From: Caenorhabditis remanei
Lineage: Eukaryota; Nematoda; Chromadorea; Rhabditida; Rhabditidae
Assembly: GCF_010183535.1 (NCBI RefSeq)
Contig: NC_071328.1
Location: 3,720,001-3,784,000 of the forward strand
Length of the DNA: 64,000 nt
Direction of reading: 5' to 3'
Every line of letters starts with the position of its first letter. Within the stretch, counting starts at the first letter, position 1. A program made the translations under genes and the position numbers. Under the pieces are notes generated by a model. It was not told the origin of the DNA. It did no database searches and saw nothing but the letters and a program-made list of their open reading frames with translations. Shown here piece by piece: positions 55,855 through 64,000 of the stretch.

Positions 55855-56611
55855 CTGATATGAAAATTTGAAATTATTTTCGTCTTTTTAAACGGGCGTT
55901 TATGAAACAACAATACAAAGAGCAATTGCGATAAGAAAAGTATTTAAAAAGAGTTGAAAGATTGGTAGGAGAGAAATGAGTCATCGACCCACCAGAGAGA
56001 GAGATCTTATCTCAATCGCACACCAGTTTTTCTCTCCCTCTGGTATCTGGCTCATAATATTGCGAAATTATATCTTATTACTGGTGAAAATAGTTTTTGG
56101 AGATGTAAAAAGATTTTAGTTTCTTGAAAAACTAGAAGAAAAGTGACGCAGTATTGGAGAAACGAACGCAAACAAAAGCGATAGACAATGCAAGCGGTGA
56201 GGAGAGGGAGACGCAGAGAAAACAAAGACAAATTCAAATTGCCACGGAAAGGAGGACAGATGGCGATTGTTTGAATTAGGGTATTCGGAAGGCTGTGGTG
56301 GGAAAAGGGGCGTAAATAGTGTCTTCGATAGCTTTAGTGCGAAATGTTTTAAGGAGAAATGCTTTGAAACTAAGTCGGAAACAAAGCTTAGGTTTCGCTG
56401 GTTAAAAAAACGTTTTTTAAACGATATCAAGTTTCAAGTGAAAATTAACGGCGAAGAACTCGCAGCGATATTAAAAGGTAGATTTTTAAACTTTTAAATT
56501 AAAAAAAATTGAACACTTTCTTTAATAGAATGGATAAAACAGCATGAAACAACTTGAACAACGAACAGTAAAAAAGTCAACAACAGAATTAACAACAAAG
56601 TTTTTCGCCAA
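55855..56611. other. lem-3 upstream region
   Basis: Contains the probable lem-3 promoter and a possible 5' coding exon. 55975-56060 has the stretch ACCAGAGAGAGAGA and its inverse TCTCTCCCTCTGG, a short imperfect hairpin. No independent gene seen. Confidence 0.45.
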
Positions 56612-57466
56612 TTATGCTGGCTGAAGAATGACTTTTCCGTCCTTGAACTTGTCACGAAGATTCGAGTAGAAGAGATGAGTATGGTAGCTGGCGATGAGGA
56701 GAATGCGAAGAACGGTGACTGAAATTAGAGCATTAATCGCGATTTCTTTTTTACTGGGGTTATTCACGTCCGGAAGAAACGTTTTTTCCCTCGATTCATT
56801 TCCCGGAAAAAACGTTTTTCCGGCAAATGAATCGAGGGAAAAAACGTTTCTTCCGGACGTGAATAACCCCATAAAAAATGGTTACACAGCCCGAAGAAAA
56901 CGCCGAAAAGTGCCAGTGTTCCAGTAGTGAGATTTGGCAAAACCATTTCGAAGTCCTTGCGAGTCCCGGATTCGGCTGTAAAGGAAATGAAAAGTTTACA
57001 AAAAATGGAGCAGATGTACCTGGAAGGAAAGCCATGAAGGTGACGAAAGTTCCGAAGAACATTTGAATTGTCTGAAATTTCCCATTTTTCTGATTACTAG
57101 AAACTGTTATGATACCAAATAGAACATTTGAGCACGGAGAACTCTAACATGCTCCTTTGCATACAGTGCCAAGAAGGCGACTTCGATTGGGATCTGAAAA
57201 AAGCAATATAGTGAAATTCGCTTTTGAAAATTCAAACTCACCACTGCAAGGTATCCTAGAGTGAAAAAGTAGGGCATCAAGGCGAAAATGATGATTTGGA
57301 CGAGAATAGTGAGCACACAGAAGAGTCCTTTCTCCATCTTTTTGTTGAATTTCGGAATGTAGACAAGCGCTGGGAAGACATCGCATTTCTCGGTGGGAAC
57401 CGAGAGCTCTCGATCGACCGTTTCTTCGGTTGGCTCGTTGACGATGAGGAACTTTCCTTTCTTCAT
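56612..57466 (-). CDS. Small four-pass membrane protein, 183 aa (cluster member 1)
   Basis: Exons 57242-57466 (ATG), 57116-57193, 57020-57071, 56886-56975 and 56612-56718 (TAA); phases agree. An N-terminal cytoplasmic-looking 45 residues (MKKGKFLIVNEPTEETVDRE) is followed by four hydrophobic segments: LFCVLTILVQIIIFALMPYF, IPIEVAFLALYA, MFFGTFVTFMAFLP and TLALFGVFFGLFTVLRILLI. The C-terminus is FYSNLRDKFKDGKVILQP. Two more genes of like size, strand and exon pattern follow at 57901 and 58778. The last intron is nearly filled by a palindrome (56755-56871). No family recognised; membrane localisation is the only safe statement. Confidence 0.8.
56755..56871. repeat. 117-bp near-perfect palindrome in an intron
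   Basis: Arms TGGGGTTATTCACGTCCGGA and its exact inverse enclose CGATTCATTTCC...GAAATGAATCG-like sequence (CGATTCATTT / AAATGAATCG), with a centre at AAAAAACGTTTTT. It occupies most of the 167-bp last intron of the gene. Confidence 0.85.
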
Positions 57467-57900
57467 TATTTTGTCTAAAAATTCGAGAAATTGCGTGGAA
57501 ATTGGCTTTAAAACTCGAAACCTAAATTTAAAACAGAAAAAAAATGCGAGGTGGAATTAAAGGCGCATTAAGTTACCCCACCCGTGGGTTTCGACACGAA
57601 AATGAGTTACTGTAAGGGAGGTTTTTATTTTTAAGCATTTTTCTGTCAATTTTCGATCGAAATTCTTGTTTAGAAGCTATTTTTCCAAAGAATAAAAATT
57701 TCTGAATTTTTTTCTAATACAGAATTTCATTTTAAAAAAGAACCTGGCTTGCTAAATACGACAAACTGTAAACACTAGAATTAAAGGCGCATGGCGGAAT
57801 TCCTTCTCTGCGTCTCGCCACGAAGATTACTGTAGAAGCACTGTATTTTTCTTTAAGAACTCGATTTTGCTTGTAAATTTTTATTAAATTTAAAAAAAAA
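57467..57900. other. Short intergenic region
   Basis: Two copies of ATTAAAGGCGCAT (57555, 57780) and a run of TTCTGCGTCTCGCC-type repeat. Presumed promoter of member 1 and 3' UTR of member 2. Confidence 0.45.
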
Positions 57901-58524
57901 TCACACGATTGTAAACAAATTCTTCTTATCCGACAGAATAAGAGTCATCCGGGCGCGGTTGTAATGGTCGTACTGGCGAATTGTGAGCCAGAAGCGGGTG
58001 AAGAGCACTGAAATATTTAAAAATCACCACTTTTTATCGAAAGAATTAGAAAACTTACAAACAGTTAGACTAGAAAGCGCCACAGTACAGAATCCTTTGT
58101 CCTCATTCCAAGTCAGGTTTTGACACGAGAAGAAGGTGCAACAGAATGCAATGAGACACTCGGCTGCGATGGATGAAGCGTGGAAATGAACGAAGATTGG
58201 GTTGGAATGAAAAACAAAGAAGTGTCTTGGGAGAGCGGCGATGCGTAGGATGAATGGGAAGATCTAATTATAGAGAAATTTCTAGATTTTGAGATTTAAA
58301 AAACTCACAAAGAGCACGCAGAACGGGTTCCAAGCCAACGCGATAACGGCAACAGTAGCGAGGAGCTCAAAGACACTGAATAGCGCCGTAGTTCTCTCCA
58401 GAAGTCTCAAGTACTCAAAGTCAGGCTTCTTGACAGAAACCGATACATTGTAGGTGTTGTACTTTTGGACTGGGATGGTACATTGATTGGATGACACGTG
58501 GAGAGTTCCAACGACAGGAATCAT
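57901..58524 (-). CDS. Small membrane protein, 175 aa (cluster member 2)
   Basis: Exons 58309-58524 (ATG), 58059-58263 and 57901-58007 (TGA); phases agree. One intron uses a TTAG acceptor. Hydrophobic segments: TTALFSVFELLATVAVIALA through NPFCVLFIFPFILRIAAL, AAECLIAFCCTFFSC and TVALSSLTVLLFTRFWLTI. The C-terminus YDHYNRARMTLILSDKKN is cytoplasmic-looking and ends LFTIV. The layout of hydrophobic segments and the position of the last intron (inside the final membrane segment, phase 1) match member 1, supporting common descent despite low identity. Confidence 0.8.
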
Positions 58525-58777
58525 CTTCGGAGGAGAAGATACCTGATAGGAATGGCCGAGGTGGGAGCTTCAGGTGAATGTGGGGGTGGGAGGAGGAGCC
58601 GGAAGCTCTGAGATCTGCAGAAAAGAATGGAATGCTGTCTTATGATTGACTGTCTTCCAGATGATTCATGTCATCTAATGGATTGTTACAGCAGATGGGG
58701 AGAAAGTCAAACATAAACAATCTTTATTAAAAAATATGGGATACTGTAGCTTATCAGATAGAACAAAGTCCTATTTA

Positions 58778-59805
58778 TCAAAGTTCAACACCTTCCTTCT
58801 CCTTGAGAATCTCCACGATAACTTCAACATTCTCCTCCCCCTCTTCCTCATCATCACCATCGTAATTCAGTGCATAACGGAGATGATAGATGTAGTAGAG
58901 GGCACGACGGGTGACGAGAAGGCGGAAAATGCACCAGAGGAGCATGACGATGGAAGAGATGAACAGGGCAAGACGGTAGTTCGGAGTCATGTTACGGTAG
59001 AGGACCAGGAGAATCGAGCGTTCCGCTGGAATTGGAATATGGGAGAATTCTACAGTAATCAAACTGCAAATGCAGTTTTTCATGTCGGGACTCATTTTTT
59101 GTGTTTTTCGTCAGAGCTTTAGTTTTTCAGAAAATCAGAAACACCGTTGGGGTATATATTGGAAGAATTCGATGGTGTTCAGGGGAGCCTGCGGCGCATT
59201 TTCGGAACTAGCACTTCTTGAAAGTTTCAAAGTTTTCACATAGAAATTTTGTTTAGATTTTTTGACAAAAATTTCGTTCAAGAGATAGATTACGGCATTT
59301 TGAAATATTTCCAATAGCGATGCAATGAGATCAGATATGGACGGTAACAAGTCCACAGAACCACAAAACTGCACAACTTCTCCCAACTCACGCTTGAAAA
59401 TCTCGAATCCCACCATCACCATCAAAATCAGAATCTCTACGAGTGCCACGTAGCACACAATGACGAATCCGACGAAGAAATCGTATTGTTGAACGACCAT
59501 CAGAACGAGTTGCATAGCCATTTGGAACAGGAGATACTGATGTTCAGTCCAAACGATGAACATCAAACATGCGAGAATCTCGAGAAATCCCAAGTAGAAT
59601 GCGACGCGCTATAGTTGGGGAGAAACTTGAGACTTTTTTTTGGGGGGAAGAAACTCACAACAATAGTGATACGGTGCTCATAAAACTTTGGAGAATTGCG
59701 ACTACCGCACATGTTGAACTCCATCGGCGGCTCGTCGTCAGAAAATTGAACTTCATCAGCGAATCGAACACGATTTTGTTCCGGATAGACAACCGGAGAA
59801 GTCAT
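58778..59805 (-). CDS. Small membrane protein, 203 aa (cluster member 3)
   Basis: Exons 59659-59805 (ATG), 59392-59608 and 58778-59025 (TGA); phases agree. The N-terminus MTSPVVYPEQNRVRFADEVQ is followed by an acidic FSDDEPP. Hydrophobic segments are VAFYLGFLEILACLMFIVW, YDFFVGFVIVCYVALVEILI and LALFISSIVMLLWCIFRLLV. The last intron again falls in phase 1 before the final membrane segment. The C-terminus differs from its neighbours in being strongly acidic (DGDDEEEGEENVEV). A TATA box precedes the gene. Confidence 0.8.
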
Positions 59806-59874
59806 TTTGGACACCGATTGGGATGAAAATGATTCAGGAAGAGTGAGAGGAGAAAAGGAAGGTGTGGGCGGTGC

Positions 59875-59880
59875 TTTATA
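59875..59880 (-). promoter_or_regulatory. TATA box of cluster member 3
   Basis: TATAAA on the minus strand 70 nt upstream of the ATG at 59805, followed by a G/C-richer leader. Confidence 0.55.
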
Positions 59881-60309
59881 GAATTTTTACAATATAAACA
59901 AAAATCCATTGGAGAGTCGAGTCATGGGACGGTGTGGCAGGTCTTTGATCAATTTTGTGATATTTTGAGGGATTCGGAAGGGAAGAAACAATGGAAAAGT
60001 TGAGGGAAGATTGTATCTAAACTGTTATTATAATCTGAAACTTGTAAAATCTGAAAATAAACTCAGATTTATTGGTTTGGTCCTCATCCATTTGGTATGT
60101 ACTGTTGGCACCGTGTGCTCTTCTAAACACTTCTTTAAAGTCGCTTGAGTTTCTAGACTCACTCCGTATGTCACTGTGTTGCCGCGTTGACCTACGGGCG
60201 CGCGCGCATTTCTCATCGCTATTTTTGTCAATTTCGGTTTCAAAATGGAGAATTTCGGCATTCTTGGGCGCTGGCGGAGGCACGGTAGGTGCTCCGTTAT
60301 TCTCGTTAA

Positions 60310-60609
60310 TGCTGCGTCCAAAGTAACTTTTTCGCGGAAAATCCGCGCGGAAAAAGTGTCCAAAGTAGCCATTTCTTTTCCGCGTTTTCCTCTGCGCCTT
60401 TAAGCTAATCGCGGCGAGACCAGCGCATTTTTTAGGAGGGAAAGTTAAATTTTCGAAATTATATATTCTTTTTGAATTTCCTCCAAAAAAGTGAGCTGGT
60501 CTCACCGCGATTAGCTTAAAGGCGCAGAGGAAAACGCGGAAAAGAAATGGCTACTTTGGACACTTTTTCCGCGCGGATTTTCCGCGAAAAAGTTACTTTG
60601 GACGCAGCA
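60310..60609. mobile_element. 300-bp MITE with TAA target duplication
   Basis: Ends TGCTGCGTCCAAAGTAACTT and its inverse; arms of about 120 bp. TAA flanks both sides (60307-60309, 60610-60612). PIF/Harbinger-like, related to 26932-27064 by the GCGTCCAAAGT terminus. Confidence 0.85.
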
Positions 60610-61266
60610 TAATAGATTTTCACCTTTTGCTTTAGTTTTTAGACCATTTTTATAGTTTTCTTGTGGGTTTTAGCCGCTTGGCGTTGTAATGAAGTGCTTA
60701 TTTCATCAAAAAGTTGCGTTTTGTGTGTTCTCGCGCGTGTCTGCTTGAAATTGCGTCCAAATTAGTTCTTTGACATAGTTTTTAGTAATTTCCATCGCTG
60801 TTTTTCGTTTCTTTGTGTGTTATTCGTGTGATTCTCGTTATATTATCTCGTAAGCGTCACTAATTCTTCTTGAATTTGTGATAGTTTATGACTCTTCAAA
60901 TCGTAAAATTTGAACCAAAAATCGATTAAAAGCGCTCAAAACAAGTTCTGTGGCCCCTTGGACGCGTTCTGACCAGTTTTTGCATAGTTTGCACATGTAA
61001 ATAGCCAAAAAATGAAACATTTCGAGCCAAACCAAAAAATCCTGTTCAAAGCGCGTTTCAGGCACGCCAGTTGACTTGAAACCGGTGTCTCGGGTGTCTC
61101 GGACACGTTTTGAGCAGTTTTCGCATGATTTCTTTTTATTTAACCCTTTCTTTTCGATTAGAAACTCTCACTACAATCTGTAAAATAATTTATTTTATTT
61201 TTTGGCGAGAAATTTACCAGATTCTATCTTTTTTCTTCCTCAAATAATTTTAATATTTTGAATAAA

Positions 61267-61467
61267 GAGACCCCACAAATTCCGAGGAAAAAAAACTCCT
61301 GGGAAACGAACTCCTGGGAAAAAGGCGGGGCCAAGCGCGCTGATTGGCTGCAAAATGCTAATTAGCAAGATTGCGCAACTGATTAGCCAATCAGCGCGCT
61401 TGGCCCCGCCTTTTTCCCAGGAGTTCGTTTCCCAGGAGTTTTTTTTCCTCGGAATTTGTGGGGTCTC
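61267..61467. mobile_element. 201-bp palindromic element upstream of dut-1
   Basis: Perfect arms GAGACCCCACAAATTCCGAG and inverse, meeting near 61360. Flanked by an exact 8-bp duplication, TGAATAAA, at 61259-61266 and 61468-61475. An 8-bp duplication suggests hAT-type mobilisation. Confidence 0.85.
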
Positions 61468-61690
61468 TGAATAAAAAATAATTATGCAACCGCGCCCTAA
61501 TGACTTCCCTCCAAAAACGCGCGAAAACCCAATTTTCGAAAGGAGACGCGCGAAAACGCACTTCAAATTTTATTCGGGCGCTCATTTCACGTCGCTCACC
61601 ACTCATTTCATCATGAAAACTTCATTTTTCAAGCCTTATATTGACATTTCGGTCATCTTCTATCTATCAAAACCCAACAATTTCAGAGCC

Positions 61691-63316
61691 ATGACTGTCG
61701 CTGTTCTCGACCAGGCCGCCGTTGAGTCGAACGTTGGAATGACGGCGACAAGCGAGAAGCAAACGCCAACCGATTCCACTCGGATCACTGTCAAATTCAC
61801 GGAACTCAACGGAAATGCACAAATGCCGACGTACGGATCGTCTTGTGCGGCTGGAGCCGATTTGTACAGTGCAGAAGACGTCGTTGTGCCGGCGAACGGA
61901 AAGTTCTGCGTCTCGACTGGTCTTCAACTCGAACTTCCAGTCGGATACTACGGAAGAGTTGCTCCTCGTTCGGGACTCGCTGCCAAGCATTTCATTGACG
62001 TCGGAGCTGGAGTCATTGACAGCGACTACCGCGGAGAAGTCAAGGTTCTTCTGTTCAACTTCAATGATGCAGATTTTGAGGTATTTTGCTCAATTTGTTT
62101 ATGAAATTTGATATTATTTGTTTATATTTGCAGGTGAAGAAGGGCGATAGAATCGCTCAACTCATCTGCGAGCAGATTGGAAATGGAACATACGAAGAGG
62201 TGAACAGTTTAGAGACAACTGATCGTGGAGCCGGTGGATTCGGATCAACTGGGCAGTCTGCAATGGCTACCGAAACCACTGTTACCCCCACCACCACTTC
62301 CACATCGGAACGCGTCGCCGTCCGCTTCACTGCACTCAATGAGAATGCTCAGACACCGACATACGGATCGCAAGAAGCCGCCGGCGCTGATTTGTACAGT
62401 GCTGAAGATGTCGTTGTTCCGGCGAAGAGCAAAATGTGCGTTTCGACAGGAATTCAAATGGAACTGCCATTCGGATACTACGGAAGAGTGGCACCACGGT
62501 CTGGACTCGCCGCCAAGCATTTCATTGATGTCGGAGCCGGCGTTGTCGACAGTGACTATCGTGGAGAAGTCAAGGTTCTCCTGTTCAATTTTAACAATAC
62601 TGACTTTGAGGTGAGTTGCTAATGGTTGCTAGTGAACTCTAAACCAATTTTTTGTTTTCAGGTCAAAAAAGGAGACAGAATCGCTCAACTCGTTTGCGAG
62701 AAAATCGGGCACTGTGTCTACGAAGCAGTCAGTGAACTCGAGAATACTGACCGCGGAGCCGGTGGATTCGGATCGACTGGACAGTCAGCGATGGAGAGTG
62801 AGCCAGCCGTGAAGAAGGCAAAAATGGAGACTGCTATCTCCCCAGTCGCTATTCAGTTCACCAAGAGCAACGAGAACGCTCAAATGCCGACATACGGCTC
62901 GGAATTCGCCGCTGGTGCCGATTTGTACAGTGCGGAAGACGTCGTTGTTCCGGCGAAGAGCAAGCTGTGCGTCTCGACAGGAATTCACATGAAATTGCCA
63001 CTCGGATACTACGGAAGAGTTGCTCCTCGTTCGGGACTCGCTGCCAAGCACTTCATTGATGTCGGAGCCGGAGTCATCGATAGCGACTATCGAGGAGAAG
63101 TCAAGGTTCTTCTGTTCAACTTCAATGACGCAGATTTTGAGGTATTTTTGTTAATAGTATGATTCTTTTACTGAAATGCTGAATTTTCAGGTCAAGAAGG
63201 GTGACAGAATCGCCCAACTCGTTTGCGAACAAATTGCTCTTTGTGATTACCAGAAAGTCGAAACACTCGAGGACACTGAGCGCGGAGCTGGTGGATTCGG
63301 ATCGACCGGAAAATAA
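61691..63316 (+). CDS. dut-1: dUTPase with three tandem catalytic domains
   Basis: Exons 61691-62080, 62134-62610, 62662-63141 and 63191-63316 (TAA); 490 aa. The ATG at 61691 was chosen because it follows TTTCAGAGCC (acceptor); an upstream in-frame ATG at 61613 would require no splicing there. dUTPase hydrolyses dUTP to dUMP and pyrophosphate, keeping uracil out of DNA. Each of the three domains has the family motifs: [35 protein letters not shown] (uracil pocket), [24 protein letters not shown] and the P-loop-like [10 protein letters not shown] three-domain fusion is the known C. elegans form; other species use three separate subunits. All three introns fall at the identical point (DFE/VKKGD) in each domain, proving internal triplication after that intron existed. 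Catalytic residues look intact in every domain. Confidence 0.95.
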
Positions 63317-63435
63317 ACAACTAACCAGTAACATCAATCCCTGTACTATGTATTGATCTCGTTTAATTTTTGCAATTTTTGCAGTTTATCAATGATTCTC
63401 ATATCTTTTTCTTCTTTTTTACGCACAAATTGTCA

Positions 63436-63441
63436 AATAAA
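63436..63441 (+). terminator. dut-1 poly(A) signal
   Basis: AATAAA 120 nt past the stop, only 15 nt from the end of the convergent minus-strand coding region, so the two 3' UTRs must overlap. Confidence 0.6.
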
Positions 63442-63455
63442 CCTAATTTATTCAA

Positions 63456-64000
63456 TCAACAAGAATTCGAACCGATTTCTACTACACGATTCCGAATTTC
63501 AGAGAGATCTGCCGCGTTGGGAATGATATATTCATCGGGATCTCGCTTCGAACCGGCTTCAAAAAGTTGAGCATTGCTGGCGATGATTTCGTTGAATGGG
63601 AAGATGTTCAGGTTTCTGGAAGAAAGAAAATGATAAGAAACGGAGAGAATTGGCTGGTAAACAAACGTGCTCTTTCCCTGATAACCGATGATTGCAATTT
63701 CACTTGGGTCGGCAATCGACTCTCTCGTTTCTATGAAACCGATGGATTCTTGTTTTTCCACGAAACCACACTGAATTTTCTCTTTTTTTTAAACAAAAAT
63801 GTACGTTTTGTTAACAAACCGCGAGAAGCCAATGTGCAGAGTTGCCTTTTGAATAAACTGGCTGAAAATTCGGACCACAATCATAGGCAACGAGAATGTG
63901 CTTCCCTTCGCCAATTGATTGTGTGAACTCTTTCGCGTTTGGCATTTCTTTCGCTTTTGAGCAATTTGGAAGGTATTCGTTGATGAGGGAAGACAGATAA
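63456..64000 (-). CDS. C-terminal part of an actin-maturation-protease-like protein
   Basis: Partial gene, 5' end outside the window. Exons on the minus strand: 63820-64000 and beyond, 63667-63770 and 63456-63615 (TGA), in phase. The visible part reads KHILVAYDCGPNFQPVYSKG, then NSAHWLLACGFVEKQES, then IAIIGYQGKSTNLNIFPFNE and IIASNAQLFEAGSKRDP. A His in an AHW(A/L)LL context, the QGKS element, and the SN-x-QL segment before a basic acidic patch resemble the C19orf54/UPF0692 (ACTMAP) cysteine-protease family, which trims the N-terminus of actin. This assignment rests on remembered family patterns, and the catalytic Cys would be upstream of the window. It could instead be another papain-like hydrolase. 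Confidence 0.6.

Larger units (their letters stand above)
59881..61690. other. Divergent intergenic region upstream of dut-1
   Basis: 60017-60300 has an open minus-strand frame that runs on into a MITE and is not supported as a gene. 60310-60609 is that MITE. 60660-61140 contains repeated phrases (GGACGCGTTCTGACCAGTTT and GGACACGTTTTGAGCAGTTT). 61267-61467 is a palindrome. 61480-61690 is the probable dut-1 promoter and leader, with GCGCGAAAAC repeated at 61518 and 61545 (an E2F-like GCGCGAAA core). Confidence 0.6.

Noticed and set aside
60017..60505. 162-codon minus-strand open frame upstream of dut-1
   Set aside because: More than a third of it lies in the TAA-flanked MITE, and the rest has no exon boundaries or recognisable motif.

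Overview
The window reads as a gene-dense nematode autosome, almost certainly Caenorhabditis elegans or a very close relative. The reasons are the many short introns with GT(A/G)AGT donors and TTTCAG acceptors, start codons sitting 1-15 nt after a TTTCAG-type (spliced-leader-like) acceptor, A/T-rich DNA packed with foldback elements, and three genes I recognise: dut-1, lem-3 and (less certainly) rig-5. From memory all three lie on C. elegans chromosome I. All gene models below were spliced by eye, and every reading frame was checked for phase across each junction.

Layout. 1-1.2 kb: 3' part of an unrecognised membrane-protein gene (+). 1.6-19.3 kb: five mostly minus-strand coiled-coil genes (1580-4148, 7986-8771, 9845-10619, 13092-14113, 18619-19260). 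Two of them are clear tandem paralogues that also share upstream blocks. A KCNE/MiRP-like single-pass membrane gene (16352-17785, +) sits among them. 20.7-21.9 kb: a 1.15-kb Tc1-like foldback nested inside another palindromic element. 22.2-27.4 kb: two F-box genes, one HTH-F-box-FTH and one FBXB type. 28.4-40.2 kb: a 12-exon, GPI-anchored, three-Ig-domain adhesion gene (rig-5-like) with long repeat-filled introns. 41.5-44.6 kb: an unusual gene in which two complete FBXB modules are fused in one reading frame. 45-49 kb (-): a secreted protein of repeated DPNYQTL units, then a ShK-type cysteine-rich gene with a frameshift in exon 1. 51.7 kb: an 85-aa coiled-coil gene. 52.3-55.9 kb (-): lem-3, encoding an ankyrin-LEM-GIY-YIG nuclease. 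56.6-59.8 kb (-): three tandem small multi-pass membrane genes. 61.7-63.3 kb (+): dut-1, with three tandem dUTPase domains. 63.5 kb to the end (-): the C-terminal part of a gene resembling the actin-maturation-protease (C19orf54/UPF0692) family.

Themes. Nucleotide-pool and DNA-maintenance genes (dut-1, lem-3) lie near rapidly evolving families (F-box, ShK, coiled-coil, small membrane proteins). Non-coding DNA is dominated by foldback MITEs. Several can be dated relative to one another by nesting or target-site duplications, and one recurrent family sits in introns again and again. No CRISPR array, operon of bacterial type, tRNA or rRNA was seen.
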